From: Hirsutella rhossiliensis
Taxonomy: Eukaryota > Ascomycota > Sordariomycetes > Hypocreales > Ophiocordycipitaceae
DNA: 64,000 bases
NCBI RefSeq assembly: GCF_020360975.1
Contig: NW_025408667.1
Coordinates: 1,860,001 to 1,924,000, forward strand
Direction: 5' to 3'
Shown here piece by piece: positions 48,689 to 59,829 of this stretch; position 1 is the stretch's first letter, and each line of letters begins with the position of its first letter. Below the pieces are notes generated by a model. That model made no database searches and was not told where the DNA came from. It worked only from the letters and a program-made list of their open reading frames with translations. A program made the position numbers and the translations under genes.

Positions 48689-49256
48689 TATAAGGAACGG
48701 TGTTCTTAATATAAATAAAGCAGCTATAATATACTCTCCTAGTTATATAAGCTAATAAGTAGTATATTAATTATAGATAAAATCCTATATTATAGAGTAA
48801 GCATCGCTCGTTATTCTATTTATTATTTTATATTAAACGGGTTGCCGGTTATTATATAATTGGGAATCGAAGAAATAGAGCTAGCTTAGAATGCTAGCTA
48901 AGACCTCTTAAGAACACCGGTATAACTAACCTCCTTTAAATACGAATATTAGTAGAACTAAGACACTTCCTAATATACCCGAGGTATTACTAAATTCCTT
49001 AGTCTTAGGGCTATATAGCAGCCTAAATCTAGTCCCGAAAGGTTCTTCCGTTTAGCTATAATTATCTATATAAGATAGTATATCCGCTAGTAGATAGATA
49101 GAGGATTATTAACTTTAATACCTCTTCTATATACTAATATATTACTAATAAATTCTATTGAAAATCCTACCTTATACTCCTTCTTCCCCTCTATTATATA
49201 GTCTTACGTAATTCCTTAATTCCCTAAAATTCCGCTGTTACTTATATACCTTAAGA
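48689..49256 (+). repeat. 3' LTR of copia
   Basis: 568 bp, near-identical to the 5' copy. It is followed by an extra 41 bp (49257-49297) that repeats the post-LTR sequence GGTTATAAGC and the last 31 bp of the LTR before the target duplication. Confidence 0.85.
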
Positions 49257-49302
49257 GGTTATAAGCAAAATTCCGCTTTTACTTATATACCTTAAGAATA
49301 AA

Positions 49303-50020
49303 GGACTAAGCCGAGGTATTATTTACTAAGTTAATATACTATAACTAAGGGATTCCTACTTAAATTATCTTTAACTAAGACCCTAAGTTCCTTTTAGCGT
49401 TTTAAAAAGGATTATAGATAGCGTATAGGTCTAAGTTATTAGTATCTATAGCTTAGTATCCTTAGACTAACGGCCTATTAAAATAATATAACTAGGTAGT
49501 TAAAACTACGCTTTAATTCTTTATAACTAACTTCCTATCCTATTAATAGGTCGATGTATTATTATTACTTTAATTTACCCTTAATAACTCTTACTCCTTA
49601 GTAATTAGTATATCTTTAAGTAAGCTATTAACTAAGATATAGATAAATAATAGTAAGCGATACCTTAAAAAAGGCCCTTTATAAATAGATAGGGAGATAC
49701 TTTAGGACTAAGCTAGGATCTTAATTACTCTAGCTTAAGTAAGAATAAAAAAGTAGTATAACGTAAAGTACTAAGCGCTAAAGTTTAAGCTTAGAAATTA
49801 AGTATAGCTTTAGCTAGGGAAAGGATATAGCGTAGCTAATAAATAGGTAGCGAAGTTAAAGGAATACTATATAGGACCGTTTAAAGTCCTTAAATAGATC
49901 GGCTATCTAGCCTACTACCTTAACCTAGCTAGATCCTTAAATATCTATAACGTTATTTCTATTATATAGCTATAGCTAGCTAAACGACTAAACGCTTAAC
50001 CTAGCCTAGAACTTAATACT
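49303..50020 (+). pseudogene. Second half of the gypsy A integrase
   Basis: After the right target duplication (ATAAA, 49298-49302) the integrase frame resumes with a GIPT..I.S..DPKFL.AF block at about 49350-49410 and then a HPQTNG-like segment near 49465-49500 in RIP-altered form. A GPFKVLK.IGYLAY module at about 49880-49920 is the C-terminal GPY/F domain. Confidence 0.7.
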
Positions 50021-50899
50021 AACTACTAAGAAGTTAAAAGAATCCTTAACTCTAGAACTTATAAATATAGCTAAGGGACCGCTTATATAAAATACCTTAT
50101 TAGCTAAAAAGGCTAGCTAAGTAGCTATAATTCCTAGGTAGCCGCTAAGGATATTATCGTTAAAGACCTTATTAAAGAATTTAATATATAGTAAGGAGCG
50201 TTATAAGGTTATATTACTTATACTTAAAAGCTCTACGTATATACTATATAATAGTACGAGCCGCTATAGCTAAGGGAGAAATAATAGTATATAGTATACG
50301 CTATTATTATTCGTTCTCTTAGAAGTCTAAGGATAGGTTAACTAGCTAATAAGTATTAATAGGCTGCCTATAGTAAATAGTAATCCGATTTTATATTTTA
50401 GTACCTATTTTTATTTTTATTTTAAGAACCTAATTTCCCTATCTTTTTACGCTCCTTTTTCTATATTAAACCGCGCCCCTCTTATACTTATATTTAAGGT
50501 TCCTACTATTTAAGGCTATAAGTATTATAGTAAGGACTTAGTATTTCGCTAGTATTTCTCTAACTAAATATACTACTAACTAATACGCTTAAGCTTTAAG
50601 GGATTCCGCTAAGTAGTCTAATTATATAAGAATAAAGTAAAGCTCTTTTATAACCTTAAGCTTAATACTAAGTAGAAATAAGATAATTATAATATATATA
50701 CTAACTACCGCGACCTCCTTACTAAAAAAGGATATAATCTTAATATAGGCTTAGTAGAAAATAGTATATACTACGCCCTTTTATCTCTTTCCTTATTTAA
50801 AGCCCGCGACCTATATAACTATAACTAGCTATACTTCTCTATACCTTATAGCGCCGCTACTTATTATATTACTACTATAACTCTTATAACTACTTAAAC

Positions 50900-52290
50900 T
50901 AGTAAGAATATAACGTTAACTATCTAACTATAGTAAGTTAGTGCTTCTTATAGCTATAATCTTAGTATTCCTTTATATATTCGCTTTAATAACTATACCT
51001 TATCGCTATTAAGCTTTAGTAATTTATTTAGCGACTCGCTACTATTAGTTTTAGGTATTATAAGAAAAACCCTTAGTACCCCTTATAACGCTTATAGGTA
51101 GTTTACCCTATCGTTTAATATAGACGAGCTTCTCTCTTTATTATTACGCGACCTAAATAGGGCTATCTTCCTTAATAAAACTAAGACGATAACTAGCGCC
51201 CTTAAAACTATATAGATTACTACTATCTTAGCTAATATTATTAATAAGCTCCTATTTAAATAGGTCGCTTTTATAGACGCTAAGATACTTAAGATTAACG
51301 CTACTATTACTAGTATAAAGTACCTCCTTACTTATTTAAAGATATTTAAGGCCGCTACTATAAAAGAGCGTAAGGCTACTAGTATACTAAGAACCTATAA
51401 GTTTAAGGAGAGTCTTAAGTATACCCTAGCTAAACCTAAAGGATTTAGTATAGTAAACCTTACCTTCGATAAGCTATTAAGGAACCAATTTACTAGACGC
51501 TTACTTACTACTACCGCGGCCCTACCTTTTACTCCCTTTAAATAAGCTAACTTATTCCCTAAGAAATAAGCCTTAATACCGGTCTAATAAAAGCTTAACT
51601 ATTTTTAGGTTCTAAGCTATAGAAAACCTAGACTATTCCTTATTATACCTTTCGTAGTATACTATAATAACCTAGCTAATATAAACGGCTATATAGGTAT
51701 TATTTACTCTAGGTTAAAAGCGCTAGTCTATAGAGCCCTAAACGCGGCTATAATTTAAGTAAATCTATTTACCGCTATCTATAAAGAAGCCGACGCTAAC
51801 CTCTCGCTTAGCTAGTACACCGCCTTCGCTAAAGTGCCTACTAGCTTTATCTATTAGTTTACTTTCGCCGCCTACCTCTTAGATAACTCGCTTAAGCTCG
51901 CCGCGGTATACTAAAGAGCGGCCTATATTAGCCCCCTATATACGCTAGTAGCGGCCCGCCTTTATACGGCTAACGTAATAGCTTATTTTAACTTATTAAA
52001 CTAAAAGTTTACTAACGTATACTTAGGTAGGTTTTAGAACCTAGGCCTAACTATATAGGCACTAGTAGTAGTAATCTATAACTAAGTTTTAGCCTTTTAT
52101 AATAAACTAGCTATAATACTCTTAGTAGAACTAGCCTTAAATAACGCTTATAGTATACCTATCTATAAGGCCTTTAATATATAAGATGCCTTAAATAATA
52201 TACTAGTAGGCCCTAAAGAACTAATAAAGGAGGAAGCTAAGGAGGAGATTCCTTACCCTACCCTTACCCTTATAGTATAAGATAGTCGGT
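50900..52290 (+). pseudogene. Third ORF of gypsy A, unknown product
   Basis: Between the integrase end and the 3' LTR lies a plus-strand region whose frame, ignoring TAG/TAA of the RIP type, reads for more than 400 codons. Long parts are still open, for example 51210-51540 with ATIKERKATSILRTYKFKES and AKPKGFS. Composition is that of a normal soluble protein with many Leu, Lys and Ala; I see no clear signal peptide, membrane span or known domain. Position corresponds to that of env-like or extra ORFs in some gypsy elements. It could also be a separate captured fragment. Confidence 0.45.
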
Positions 52291-52655
52291 TACTAGTTTA
52301 GCCTTATTATATCCTTAGTCTTATTTATTTTTTTACTAGCTTAGCTATAAAGCGCCTTTAGTTATAATTAGTATTCCCTAGCTTAGCTATACTATACCCC
52401 TAGCCTTACTCGTTTATTACCCTAGCTTAGCTACCTAGCGCCCTTAGTTTTAATAGTATTTTACTCTTAACTTAGCCGCCTCGCGCCCTTAGTATTAGTC
52501 GTACTAGGTTATATCTTAGATAAGATATAAGTTATCCTTTATACTAACCTTAGAAATCTATATAACTTTACTATAATTTCTTATTAGCGTAACTCCCGCT
52601 TAAATACTATAAGAGACTAATAAGGACGTTAGTTAATTCTTTTACCCTAGGTATT

Positions 52656-53323
52656 TATTATAGGATACCCTATAGTCGATAATCTAGGTACCTATAACGA
52701 TATTAGCCTCCTTTAAGGAAGTTACCTTTAACTCCTTAAGGCTCCCTATAAAAAAAGGAACCTAGAAGCTACTAAGTAAACTCTAGGAAATTACCTAGAA
52801 ATCCTAGAAATAATAACTAAGCGGATTATATAGATATTTTATAGAGATTTCCCTTAGGGATATATTATATAAGGAATATAATACGATTTCCTAAGTAATA
52901 ATAGCTCCTTAAGGATTATATTAATATTTCCTTAAGAAGTTACTATAAGAATATAGTAGGGAAATTATAGAGAAATACCTATGCTTACCTAGGGAAAATA
53001 CTAGGAAATACTATTAATATACTATACTACTATCGTATAATTATAAGGTTAAGATATTACTTAGTTAAAGCCCTAAGTAAGGTCTTACGCTCGCTATAGT
53101 ATATATATAGAAGATAGAGAACCTATTAGATCTTAGGTAGGTAGAAAAAAATATAGATAGTTATTACTACTCTTACTTTAACTTATAAGACCGGTAGCTA
53201 GTTTATATAATACGTTTAATTATATATAGTAGCTAGTCTATTTAATTACCTATTAAACCTATACTAAATCTAATTAAACGGCTAGGTTAAAGTACTAGCC
53301 CTATACTAAGGGACTAGTATATA
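52656..53323 (+). repeat. 3' LTR of gypsy A
   Basis: About 668 bp, same orientation as 29977-30681, with scattered transitions. It starts TATTATAGGATACC and ends at GTATATA near 53323. Confidence 0.75.
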
Positions 53324-53399
53324 ATAATAACCCTTTTATAATAGTAGTTTATTTAAGTATATTAATTAAAAACCCTTCCCTTTTAAAAAGTCTTTAGTT

Positions 53400-56300
53400 T
53401 CCTTTAGCTTACTAATTACTATAATAACTAACTAAGTATATTTTAGTAACTCTAGTAATAGTTCTAGAACTTTTACTATATAAACCTTTATATAGTAAGC
53501 TACTTCTTTAATAGTCTTCCTTAAAAGTAACTATTTATAACTAGCTTTCTCTTTAATTTAATTAGCTAATTATTTAAGTTTTACGCTTAAATTATTATAG
53601 TTTCGCTATAAATAAGCTTATATATTTTCCTTATATAAAGGCACTTTACTATACTTATATTAACTTAAGGTTAAGTATCTTTTTACTTATAAAAACGCCT
53701 TATTATTTCTCTATATAAATATAGTATTAATAGTAGCTAGCTTTACTTATAGCTTTAGTAATAGTTCTATAAATAAGGGCTTCTTACCCTTATATCTAAG
53801 TATTCTTAATAGCGCGTTTACTAGGTTTAATTTACTTATATAATACTTAATTATAAAGTTAAATAATACTAAATATATATACTATCTTACTTACTTTTTA
53901 TTTAAGGAGGTCTAGTATATAAACGTTTAAAGGTTATAATAGTTTAATAATACCTTTACTTTATATACTACCCTTTTAATATAATATTACTAGTATTTAA
54001 ATAACTTAATAATAGTAAATAGTTCTTAGTCTAAAATACTATAATTAAGTTTAGCTCTAGTAAACTTCCTTAACTAAAATATAATTAAATAGTAACGCCC
54101 TTTATTATTAAGTTAAGAAATAATCCTTCCTATTATAAATTATAATATATTTATTTCGATATAAATATATCTTTTTAGATTATAATATTAAAAGAGTAAG
54201 GCTCCTTAAAAAGTATCCTTTAAAGCTTAAAACGCTACCCTTTTAATAAGGTTTAGCTCTATACTTCTTATCTTCTTTTTATTTTTACTCTTTTTTAGTA
54301 ATATAATTAAAAGCGCTATAACTCTTAAGTACCTATATATAAATCGTTAGTAAAAATTATAAAATCTAAAGAAAACCTAAATATTATAATAGGTTATAGG
54401 TTTAAGCTATTAAGCTATTACCTTTACTTATTAAGGGTTTATTAATACCTTATTAATAAATAAAATAAATTTAAGAAACTTAACTAACTATTAATAAAAG
54501 ATATACTTTAATAGTTTTATATAAAGCTCTATAGCCCTTAGCCTTTCTATTACTTATCTTAAGTATTTAATATATTCTTTTCTTATCTTAAAGTATATAA
54601 AGATATTATTAAGGTAAACTATATAGATTATATTTATAAGCCTCTTAAGCGCTTAATAAATATAGCTTTAAAACGTAGCTAGTATATTAGTAAGTTTAAA
54701 GGGTATTACTAAGTATTTAAAATATCTATAATACGTTTAGAAAGTAGTATTTTATTTATCTCCTTTTTAAATTTAAATATATTAATATGTATTTTATATA
54801 TTAATCTTAGAAGAATACTTAGCTCTATAATAGTAGTTAATAATCTCTAAAATAAAAAGTAAAGGGCATTAATTCTTATATATAACCTAGTTAAGTCCTT
54901 AGTAGTCTATATATAGCTATAAGTCTCGTAAAGAGAGATATAAGAAGTATATATAAAATATATAAAGGTAAAATTAAAAGTAAGGGGTTAGATAAGTAAG
55001 GTAAAGAGATTTAATTCTTATAGGAGTAGTAATAAAGGTAAGGGAGTAATTATTTTATTACCTTAATTTTCCTTCTTTCCTTTATTTAACGCCTCTCTTT
55101 ATACCTATTTAGTATCTTAGTTAATAAAGAAGATCCTACTTAAAGAAGCTATTAATATCCTTTTAACTACCGAGCTTTTTACTAGTTTTTCCCTTCTTTT
55201 TTAGCTATTACCGGTATATCTATCTTATCTCTCGCTACTTATACTTCCCTTTATACTCCTACCCTCCTTTCTATACCTCTTTTTAGCTCCTTCTTCCTTC
55301 TTCCATACTAAGTATTTTTAGCTTCCTTAGTCCCTCTTACTAAGGGATATCTCTAAGAACTATAAAATTAAGCTATACTTTACGATAATAAGGTACTATC
55401 CTTCTTTAAAATAAAAAGGATAAGCGCTTTAGTTAAGCTCTTTAACTCTTAGATTATTTTCCTTCTTATTATATCTTAGATTTAATTATATAATACTTAA
55501 AGTTCCCTTTATAATAAAAAGTAAATTAGTCTATAAAAGGGTTCTATATTAAGGATTAAATTAATTAATTAATTAATTCCCTTTCTAGCTAATAGTAAGT
55601 CGGATTTATTAGCTAAGAAAGTATCTTTAAACTAGTAAAGAGTTAGTAGGATTTTAGCTTATTCTTTTTATAAAATCCCTTTATCTTAATTTTTATTTAG
55701 TAGTAAGATTAGCTTAAGATTAAGTACTATTATATTTACCCTTACTTTATTCCTATATTCTTAAAGAAATTTATAAGGGTTTTATAGGGTTTTACTACTT
55801 AGTTAATACTTAAACTACTACTATTATTTCTATAGGATAATATAGATATATTTATATTTTAAGGTAGTAACTAATAAAAGGATTAGTACTTAATTATTTA
55901 GTATTAACTTATTAGTACTAATATAAAAATAAGTAATTATCTTTTTAATACCTCTTATATTTATTATTTAAAGTAGTACTAACTATACTTTATACTTTCT
56001 TACCTTATTATTACTAAGCCTTAATAACTTAAAGTATAATAGCGCTACTTATAATAATCCTTACTATTAAGTAAAGTATATATTTATAAGGTTAATAGTA
56101 CTATAAGTATTTAAGTATATAAGGACTTTAGTAGGGTTTCGTCTTAATATTATTTTAGGAATCTTAAATAACTACTTTATAAGTATTAAGTTTATTAAGG
56201 GAGAGGCGTTTACCTTAATATTTTACCTTTTCCTTATTTTATAATATTAAGTCTAAGAGTTTTTACTAGGGTTTCTACTTTTAAAGAATTAGTATATTCT

Positions 56301-57000
56301 ATAAATAAGTATCCTAGCTTATTATATTAAAAATATATAATTCCTAATTAAGTAAAAGATCCTCTTTCTTAATAACTTCCTTTAGTTTAGCTTTTAATAA
56401 GTATATTACTAGCTTATTAGTTATTAGTCGAATTAGTAGTATTTCCTTAATAATTTAGCTTAGCTTATTAGCCTCTTTAATTCCTTCCCTTATATATATT
56501 ACCTTAAGGTATATTACTATTTTTATTCTTAGTTCCTTTAAAAGTAAAAGTAGTATTAATATATTACCTTTTATTAATAGTAATATCTTAATATCGTTAA
56601 GCGACTTATATAAGCTCTTCTTATTAATAGGTATAAATAAGTATTAAGTAAAGGTTAATTTAGTTTTAAAGTTATAACTCTAGCTTAGCGAAAAATATAA
56701 GAGTATACGCTTTTTTTAATAAGCGTTTAAAATACCTTTTTAAGGAGTTAAGGTATAAGCTATTAAGGGCTAGCGTATACTTAGTATAATAGTATAGGGC
56801 TAAATAATTATTTATTTAAAGCTAAGGAGAAAGAAGGAAAACTCTATCCTAGTTACGATAGTTATTTATCTTCCTTAGTCCTTAGCTTAACTTATATTTA
56901 AGTACTATTTAGCCTAAGTTTAGGTCGAGCTCTACCTATATATAGGTTTACTTTAGCCTAACTTTAGTATAGTTACTATAGTATAACCTTAGCCTTTTAT
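53400..57000 (-). mobile_element. Ty3/gypsy fragment C, minus strand
   Basis: On the minus strand the RT core is readable at about 54590-54720: KYLVMPFKLTN then a VYLNN catalytic box, where both Asp codons have become Asn through TG-to-TA change. Other domains were not securely placed and no LTR pair was found. The limits given are approximate. The element may be truncated by the insertion of A at 53323. Confidence 0.55.
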
Positions 57001-58480
57001 AAGTATAGCCTATAATACTACCCTTACTCTCCCCCTTTTATTAGTAGTACTCTTATTCCTCTCTTACTACCTCTTTATTATCGCTATCCCTTTTTTTCTT
57101 AGCGCGCGCGGTTACTTCCTTTTACTTTACGCTCGCCCTATCCCTTTATATACCGCCCTTTTATATACCTATTTCGCTCTATTCTTCCCTCCTCTATATA
57201 TATACCCCTATACCTTACTAACTATACGCGTGCCCTACTACGTATAAATACCTTTTTTCTTTCCCCTCTCCTTCTTCTTTTCTTTTTCCTCCTTTAAGCT
57301 TTACTCCCTCCGCGCGCGCGCCCTTACTTTACCTAACTTCTATCGCCGCGCCGCGCTATATTATAATTAATATAGGCCCTTATACGCCCGCTAGCTTCTT
57401 TACTTTATATAGCGGTACCTTGCCTCTTAGTACGCTAGGCGACTATACTCTACTACCTTTACGCTAGTCGACGCGTCCGCTTATATCTCTTAGTAAGTAT
57501 AGCGCGACCTATAGTACTACTATATAGCGGCTACCTTATCTCGCTTATATAAGCTAAATAACGTCGCCGAGTATTAAGATATAGTATAGTACTTACTAGA
57601 ATTAAGCGTTACTATATACTTATAACTACTTTACCTATACTTATACTAGATTATACTACCTTTTTATTTATTACTTTCCCTTAACTTTATTTAATAAAAC
57701 GCTAATATAATAGTAGTATACTAAGGATATAATCGCTACTATTAACGCCCTTTAAAACTATATATCTTAAAGGACGTTTAATAACTATTAAAGCGACCCT
57801 TATATATATACTTTATTCCCTTTTTAACCTTATCCTACTATTTATCTTTAACTATTATTTTAGTATACTAAGCTTACCCGCGCTATTATATCTATATACT
57901 AGGCCTAAATATACCTTAATATCTTAAAGTAATTAAGTAGTAGTTAAAGGGCGTTTATAGTCGGTTAAAATTAAGTTAGTATCCTTAGTATATCTTACTA
58001 TATCTATATCTTATCTTATTATATCTTACTTTTATCCTTATCTTTATTTATCCTTTATCGCTATCTATTTTATATTTATCTCTTATCTATCTTTTATTAT
58101 TTCCCTTTAGTATTATAGTTCTTCTTTATCTTTTCCTTATTCCTTAACGAGCGTTCTTTATCTCTTACTTTTTTTTCTTTCTCCCCTTTCTATCCTTTAT
58201 TTCCCCTTTTTTATCTTCCGCCCTCCTCTTAGTCCCTTTCTCTCGCCCTTCCTTTATTATTCTCCCTTATATTTCCCTATTATCTCTTAAATCCCTTTAA
58301 GGCTTTTATCTCTTAGAAGTCGTTTAATAAGTACTATAATAGGTTTATATACCCTTATTATTTTATAAGTACTTATCGCTATCTACCCCTCCCCTTTTAC
58401 TTTTACTACGCTTACTAGATCTCTTCGATAATATACTTAAGCTTATTATCCTCCTTAATTACTATAGTCGTCGACTACCT
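56700..58480. other. Unassigned pyrimidine-rich RIP sequence
   Basis: The plus strand is C/T-rich with GC-richer patches such as the CGCGCG run near 57311. It still lacks CpA and TpG. No domain was recognised; gag of element C or an unrelated remnant are both possible. Confidence 0.35.
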
Positions 58481-58486
58481 ATCTAA

Positions 58487-58960
58487 GTAATATAACGACC
58501 GGTGTTATTCCTAAGGGATAAACCTATCGAGGGGTTTATATTAGTAGATATAATTAGGCGTGGTCTAAGTAATAATAAGTATATTACGTTAGTAATAAGT
58601 TAGAGGTCGTAGACTATAGACTATAACTAGGTAATTAAAATTAGAGATAAATCGTAATAAAAATCTATATTAAAAGCTAGAGAGCTATCTATCTAAAGAA
58701 GTAAAAGTAAGTAGCTATATATACCTATAGAGACTATCCTTAGATTATAGGCCTAGCTATAATCCCTAACGTTAGATCGTATAGAGCGTAGTAATCTCGT
58801 TAATCCTAGATTACTTAGATCTCTACGATCCCTACGATCCTATATCTATTAGATAGTCGTGCTAACTATTTATCTATTAGACTATATTATATACTTAACG
58901 CGGTCGACCGTTAGCGGCCTAGTAGCCGTAGTCGTAATACGATATCTCCCTTCCTTTTAG
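58487..58960. repeat. Possible 3' LTR of gypsy D
   Basis: A segment starting near TATAACGACCGGTGTTATTCC and ending near GTCGTAATACGATA has LTR-like complementary ends. It stands at the downstream end of element D. Its partner would lie beyond 64000, so this cannot be confirmed here. Confidence 0.35.
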
Positions 58961-59129
58961 TCTTATCTATAAGACCTACTATAGCTACCTTAGCCGCTAT
59001 ATATAAATATACCTTTATCGCGTTATACGTAAGTATATCGTTCCTTATCTCTTTATCCTTTCGGGATATACTACTAATAGTATATCTAGTCGTATATTAA
59101 AAAATCGTTCCTAAAAAGCCTTTAAGCGC

Positions 59130-59806
59130 GCTACTTTTACTAAATATATCGACTTAAGTAGAGATCCTACCGATATACCGTGTACTTAATGCTTTAAGGC
59201 GAAGAAGATAAATTATCGGATAGCCGAAAATTCTTCGCGCTATAATAATTATATTGCTAGTAGTCGTCCCCTTTATAATAGTATTTTAGTAGCCTCTTCT
59301 TATAGGTATCTTTTAATTCTTTCTATACGTAGTAGCTAACGTATTTCTTTTAATAACTAAATTATTAGCGGAGTAGCGTAAGCTATATTCTAAAGAGGAG
59401 GAAGCTAGGGAAGCCTTATTAAAGCTTTAGGTATAGCTTACGAATCTTTAGTTATAAATATCTATCGCTATTAATCGTTTAGCTTATATCTAAAAGATTC
59501 GGAATTATATAAAGGAAAAGAGTTCTAAGTTATTTTATTATAGTATCTAAGAAGTAGATACTAAGGATAGCGTTTTACTTACGCTTAATATATATAAGCA
59601 TTAAGTAGTAAATAACTTATAATTATTAGGCGTTCCTAATAAGGCGAATTAGTCCTCGTTTAGTATTAGTAAGGAGTTTATAGATCTTAGTCCTTTAATC
59701 CCTCCTAAACCTTCTAGTAAAATTATCGAAGTAGAGAGCCGTAGTAGGTTAAGTGCTTAAGTAGTTCCTAGGTATTTTCCTTTAGTCTATATCCCTTCTA
59801 CTTAAT
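59130..59806 (+). pseudogene. Antisense cysteine-cluster/coiled-coil ORF of gypsy D
   Basis: On the plus strand, opposite to element D, a RIP-broken frame is readable. A cysteine-rich part near 59185-59260 starts PCT.CFKAKK and is followed by an ENSSR segment, as in fungal C2-C-C-C2-C cysteine clusters. A coiled-coil-like part follows at about 59390-59570, with EEEAREALLKL, then ISIAINRLAYI, KIRNYIKEKSSKLFYYSI and EVDTKDSV. This order is one I associate with a repeated fungal protein of transposon-rich regions. It is tail-to-tail with the D pol end at about 59950. Product function is unknown; nucleic acid binding is an inference from the cysteines. Confidence 0.5.
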
Positions 59807-59829
59807 AAGGTATTCTTATTACTAACCTT

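Larger units (their letters stand above)
43400..49297 (+). mobile_element. Complete Ty1/copia retrotransposon nested in gypsy A integrase
   Basis: About 5.9 kb with two 568-bp LTRs and an ATAAA target duplication. Plus-strand domains in the copia order: gag with a zinc-knuckle region near 44780-44830; integrase at about 45880-46450 (N-P-x-T..IEK-like SPIEK segment near 46330); RT with DIINAFIY-type block near 47205-47230 and a YIDN form of the catalytic box at about 47535-47550; RNase H to about 48350. It keeps clearly more CpA/TpG than the surrounding gypsy DNA (for example GGTGTTC, GCAGC and CTGCCGG in the LTRs), which indicates a later arrival or fewer RIP cycles. Confidence 0.85.
29977..53323 (+). 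mobile_element. Outer Ty3/gypsy retrotransposon A, interrupted by two nested elements
   Basis: Two direct repeats, 29977-30681 and 52656-53323, bracket a plus-strand gag-pol relic. After removing nested elements B and copia, the element would be about 10.5 kb. A gag-like region is at about 32150-32900 (a RIP-altered LLRGTA.KWYSSDL segment near 32338). Reverse transcriptase with a preserved YIDDI motif is at about 41815, an RNase H IDASY segment near 42318, and an integrase in two halves on either side of the copia insertion, with a GPFKVL module at about 49880. All frames are riddled with TAG/TAA. No target duplication could be identified with certainty. A third coding segment lies between integrase and the 3' LTR. 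Confidence 0.75.
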
